Below, in pieces: positions 60,308 to 64,000 of a stretch of 64,000 nt of DNA; the stretch's first letter is position 1, and each line of letters begins with the position of its first letter. The stretch lies in the NCBI GenBank assembly GCA_021234155.1, contig JAJEKV010000262.1:410766-474765 (forward strand). The letters run 5' to 3'. A model generated the notes under the pieces. That model worked only from the letters and a program-made list of their open reading frames with translations. It was not told where the DNA came from and did no database searches. The translations under genes were made by a program, and so were the position numbers. This DNA comes from Isoetes taiwanensis (taxonomy: Eukaryota > Streptophyta > Lycopodiopsida > Isoetales > Isoetaceae).

Positions 60308-63119
60308 CGCGGCCGGCGTCAATATAACCCTATAAGAGTTTACAAAATTACCAAGTAATTATCCTGGTTTCGCGTTTCCTTCATGCAGTATACCACCCAA
60401 TTTCTAGTTTATATAAATAAATAAAATATAACCGCGCCCGGTGAATCGCGATACTAAGCTCCGCTTCCTATTGATAGATGCCAAGTTACATTAATCACCC
60501 GGTTGGTGGCGGCGAAGATGCATTGGAATTACATTTGGGCGGCAATCCCACCGCATTGACTCGGTTTAGGCTCCAATCTCCGTCCGGATGAACCCTTGAC
60601 CCGAGCACCGATCCGGTACAGACACAGTCTGCCACAACCCACGGAGTACTTGGATCAAGTAATGATGATGGCGTGACGCTTGAGGACAATGATAGATCAC
60701 GGGCTCACAGGGCCCTGTCGCCAGTGCGGCCCTCTTACATACGTCGCCAGAATACGGGAATTTGGCTTCACATTGGTGAAGTGAATCGCGCATCCGCCAT
60801 TTCGAGATTCAAAATGAGGCGCGTTTCTTGAGTGGTTAAGCCTCTATGCAGGATGCCCCAACACGAACCACCACGAGGCGATATACGATGCAGTGGAGAT
60901 GGATCAATAATGGAACCACTACAGCGGTAACTATATACAATGCATTGGGTTCCTGGCAATGGGCGGAGGAGGAAGCGGGAGGTGGAGGTGGGTGACGGGG
61001 AGGTGGAACTAGAGCCTGGTGTTTTCTTTGGGACTTTGCGGAAAAATTCACTATGCCACCCAATGGAAATGGGAGTATCGATAGCCCAGCTACTCGATGG
61101 AAACTGGGCTTGTGGAAATGAGTAAGTTTTGTGAGGTTTTATCGGTTTATCAGTTATATACAATTGTAAAACTTTCCAATGAATACAACAAATTTTGTCT
61201 ACTTCTATATTTTCACCACAATGTAATACATGTTACATGCCGGTTTCTTGGCCATGCAACAAATGTTCCAACACTTTCTCCAACCATTATCCCATGGGTA
61301 ATGCAGAAGGTGAAACTTTAAATACGTAGCCTTGGCCAGTTAATCAACAGGACATACTTATCCGAGGCAAAGGAATTCCATGAAACCATTTCGCGATTCA
61401 GGATGGAGTAGAATTGATCTTGCATATCCTATTTTTCCTTTTGATTTAGCGGTTAACATGAAACATTCATCGCCGACATACTTGAGACAATTTATTCGGA
61501 CACGCTTCTTGCGGAAATTATTGTACAAGCTACTTAGGAATGAGATGCTTACGAGGAATTCTGTAGCCATTCTTGAGTAAAGATTCGAGGTTCACCGAAA
61601 TCCGCGAGGCTATGGAAACTTCTGGCGGTCGGGGAAAATTCGAATTAGAAAGAGAAAGAAAGATTGAGTTAAACTATGTTTAGAAGGATAAATTTGGCGG
61701 GATACTTTTGGGTAGATTGGTTTAAAAACTTAATGAAAATTCGTGAGACGGTCTTAAATCATTTATTATTTGTATGTAATCAAGAATATTTGAGCTGCAT
61801 TTTGTGTTTTCTTGAAATTCAAATTTCTCCTATTTCACCAAATGCAATTGAAAAGCTATTTCTTGGCATTTCGGTATCAAAGCGACCGGAGCTACGTTAC
61901 TAGGCATTTCGGGAGATGTCTTCTAAAAGTGAATCGAGGAATTAGAAGTTGAGCGGTGATGGAAAGAGGAATCCCTAAACCCGGCTCTTCTCAAGTTTGG
62001 AGGGCGTTGATCGAGGAATACCACAGAATACGCAGGAGCCCCTATTCAAGGTATTTAATTTGCCCGCGAGAATACCTTGTGTGTGGAGAGTATTATGCTT
62101 GCATGAATTTGAGATATTTCCTTGCCTTAACGTTAATATACTTTGCATGGTTGAGTTATTATGCTTTGCATGAATTTTAAGTATTACCATCGATTAATGC
62201 TACGATGCGTGGATTTTTATTAGAACATAATTTTGCTACATTTTTATATATAGAATATAAGCGGTGTTAGGCAGGTTGGAGATAGCAATGTTCAATGAGG
62301 TTAAACCAAAAGTGTGAAATATGGATTCATGAAGGGTATGTAGCTTTAAAATGTGGAGGTATAGTAATCGATAATAAAAAAGAGAACCATGTTGGCCATT
62401 TGAAGTACGTTTCTTGGCCTTTGGAACTATAGGAAGCGTGAGAGAGGGAAGGCAGCCCTTCTCCCTCTTCCCTTAGAGCTTAGCTGCTCAAATCTTCACG
62501 AAAGATGGAGTCCATAGATTTCTTTAGAGGGTTTTGCACAATTTTCTCTTTGGATTTCGTTTATTCAAAGGTGGGTGTTCAGTTCTTCAATCGAGAATTG
62601 CTTTAAAGCGGTTCTTTCATTTCATGCCGGTTTACCATTTACTTAAGGTTCTTTCATCCAAGTAAGTTCTCTTGTTTGAGTAAAAGCAGAAGATTCCAGT
62701 TACAATGTGAGGAAACGAATTGAGTTGTGATTCACGGGCTGCCTCGTAAACAGCGGATCCTCACAGGTTCTTGGCTTTTTCCCCTTCCTCTTACTCTTTC
62801 TTTCTAAGCGGAAAGATCACGGAAGTGTTTTCTTGGAAGAAGTTGAGTAAAATTCTTGATCTGGATTACGGTTTACATAAGCGAGGAATGTTGGGTTATT
62901 TGAGATTGATTGCCGAGGCAAAGGATCTAATGACTTGGTGATGCTTCCATATCAAGACCGAGGATATCATAGGCGAGTTTTAGGGAAGTTAAATTGTTTG
63001 AGTACGTGTGTGTCCTAGCCTTGATTGAGATGGTGGCTGGCGCATCCAAACAATCACGGCATCTCCTTTTGATCACATACGGTAATAAAATTGTATAATT
63101 TGATCATAGTTTGAAGTAT
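60308..63119. other. no supported gene
   Basis: Frames of up to 131 codons (60768-61163, -) are not recognised. Possible splice-like motifs near 62660 are not enough to call a gene. Confidence 0.35.
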
Positions 63120-63383
63120 ATGGGATTCCTGAGCGAGGCGGAGGCTGTTGAGTTACTCTCATCTCTTTCCATGCTATTTCCTAGTTTTACAAGAGGTTTT
63201 GGGCATTCAAGATTTGTTTTGCGGTACATTGGAAAATGGGTACCAGCTCCCACTTAGTACTCACATTTAAGGCAGAGAAGAGAGGTTGAAGAGGCTCATG
63301 TGTTCTTTAGCTCTGATGATTCGGATCCGGATGGGATCCTTTTGTACTTAACTTATATCGATCCATGGGGATCTACTGTATTG
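63120..63383 (+). pseudogene. coding-like fragment, unknown
   Basis: A frame from ATG at 63120 runs 45 codons (MGFLSEAEAVELLSSLSMLF then PSFTRGFGHSRFVLRYIGKW), meets TAG at 63255, and continues in frame for 42 more (REVEEAHVFFSSDDSDPDGI then LLYLTYIDPWGS) to TAA at 63384. The composition is protein-like on both sides of the stop. No family is recognised. Confidence 0.3.
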
Positions 63384-63389
63384 TAATTC

Positions 63390-64000
63390 TTCCCTGCTCG
63401 ACTATCTGGAAACTTCTTTCCTTCAAAAAGCAAAGTAGCGTTACAAAATAATTTGAGTTTCAAATTCATGTAACTGACCATGTGCGTCAATTTAGAAGAT
63501 GGGCGCGGTAGGTTTTAAATGCCATGGCGTGATCTCTTGTTACGAAAGAGTACTCTAACAAGTGCTCATCTTCTTTCGCGATTGCCCAAGAGGAAGAAAA
63601 CCCTAATAATTGGTTCTAATCACGCCAAGAAAGCAAGAGCTGACGACGGTCACGGTACCATATGATCACCTTAGATGATGAAGGGCCGATTCTTATAGCA
63701 ACCAGCGACTGCACATACGAAGGAAATGTGGTACCTTGACCTTACCAAGACAAATGCTTAAAGCTTCGACTTAACTCTTCGAGGAAAGCGAGGCGGAACA
63801 AGATGGCGGAGGAAACAAAAGGGAATCCTAATCTCTTGTGAGGAAGAGGGATGACACCAAGCGCATTGCTCTTGGAGATTACCGGCGAGAGGAAAGAAAG
63901 ATGCGCTTTCCGGACTTACTCCTTTGTAGAGCTACTACATACAAGGATACGTTCATGAGATGTGAGCGGTGAGACATGTTTGGTATGGTTGGCTAACCAA
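63390..64000. other. no supported gene
   Basis: Only short coding-like runs, such as RKKTLIIGSNHAKKARADDG near 63590-63650 on +. Confidence 0.3.

Overview
The window reads as nuclear DNA of a land plant. No bacterial, organellar, rRNA or intact tRNA genes are visible. The repeat load is what large plant genomes carry: an L1-type LINE, a Mutator-like element with an Ulp1 protease, a pogo/CENP-B-like element, hAT, CACTA and Helitron elements. The LINE remnant at the left edge and the CENP-B-type pogo element hint at a seedless plant (fern, lycophyte or bryophyte), but that lineage guess is weak.

Layout, left to right. 1-1050: decayed LINE reverse transcriptase. 4015-12157: an 8.1 kb Mutator-like element with terminal inverted repeats, a probable 9-bp target duplication, a DDE/SWIM transposase gene on + and a spliced Ulp1-type cysteine protease gene on -. 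12981-14000: a possible small host gene with TATA box, 5'UTR intron and a 114-codon frame. 14384-16955: decayed pogo-like transposase (-), broken by a LINE ORF1 fragment on +. 20065-21893: a 1.8 kb element with short inverted ends and a 14-bp flanking repeat, filled almost wholly with pyrimidines. 23825-31912: a nearly full-length L1 on - with recognisable ORF1 and ORF2, a poly(A) tail and a target duplication. 32530-33905: oldest copy of an AGATTC-array repeat family. 33978-34205: a small acidic frame with nuclear-localisation-like motifs. 35181-38549: a non-autonomous Helitron carrying an array of canonical heat-shock elements. 38905-43797: three copies of the AGATTC-array family in +/-/+ order around a 54-bp perfect palindrome. 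46083-47601: decayed coding sequence split by a 755-bp CACTA element with a CAT target duplication. 48300-50100: decayed hAT transposase. 50641-52165: a fifth, indel-rich AGATTC-array copy. 52.2-64 kb: mostly unassignable, with one clear MITE and a few coding-like fragments.

Most coding potential belongs to mobile elements, nearly all of it decayed. The best candidates for something new are the heat-shock-element-loaded Helitron, the AGATTC-array family with its inverted architecture, and the TIR element whose interior is a giant polypyrimidine tract. From about 47 kb on, recognisable sequences carry many single-base indels, so decay and consensus errors are hard to tell apart there. All boundaries and domain calls were made by eye; no database search was run.
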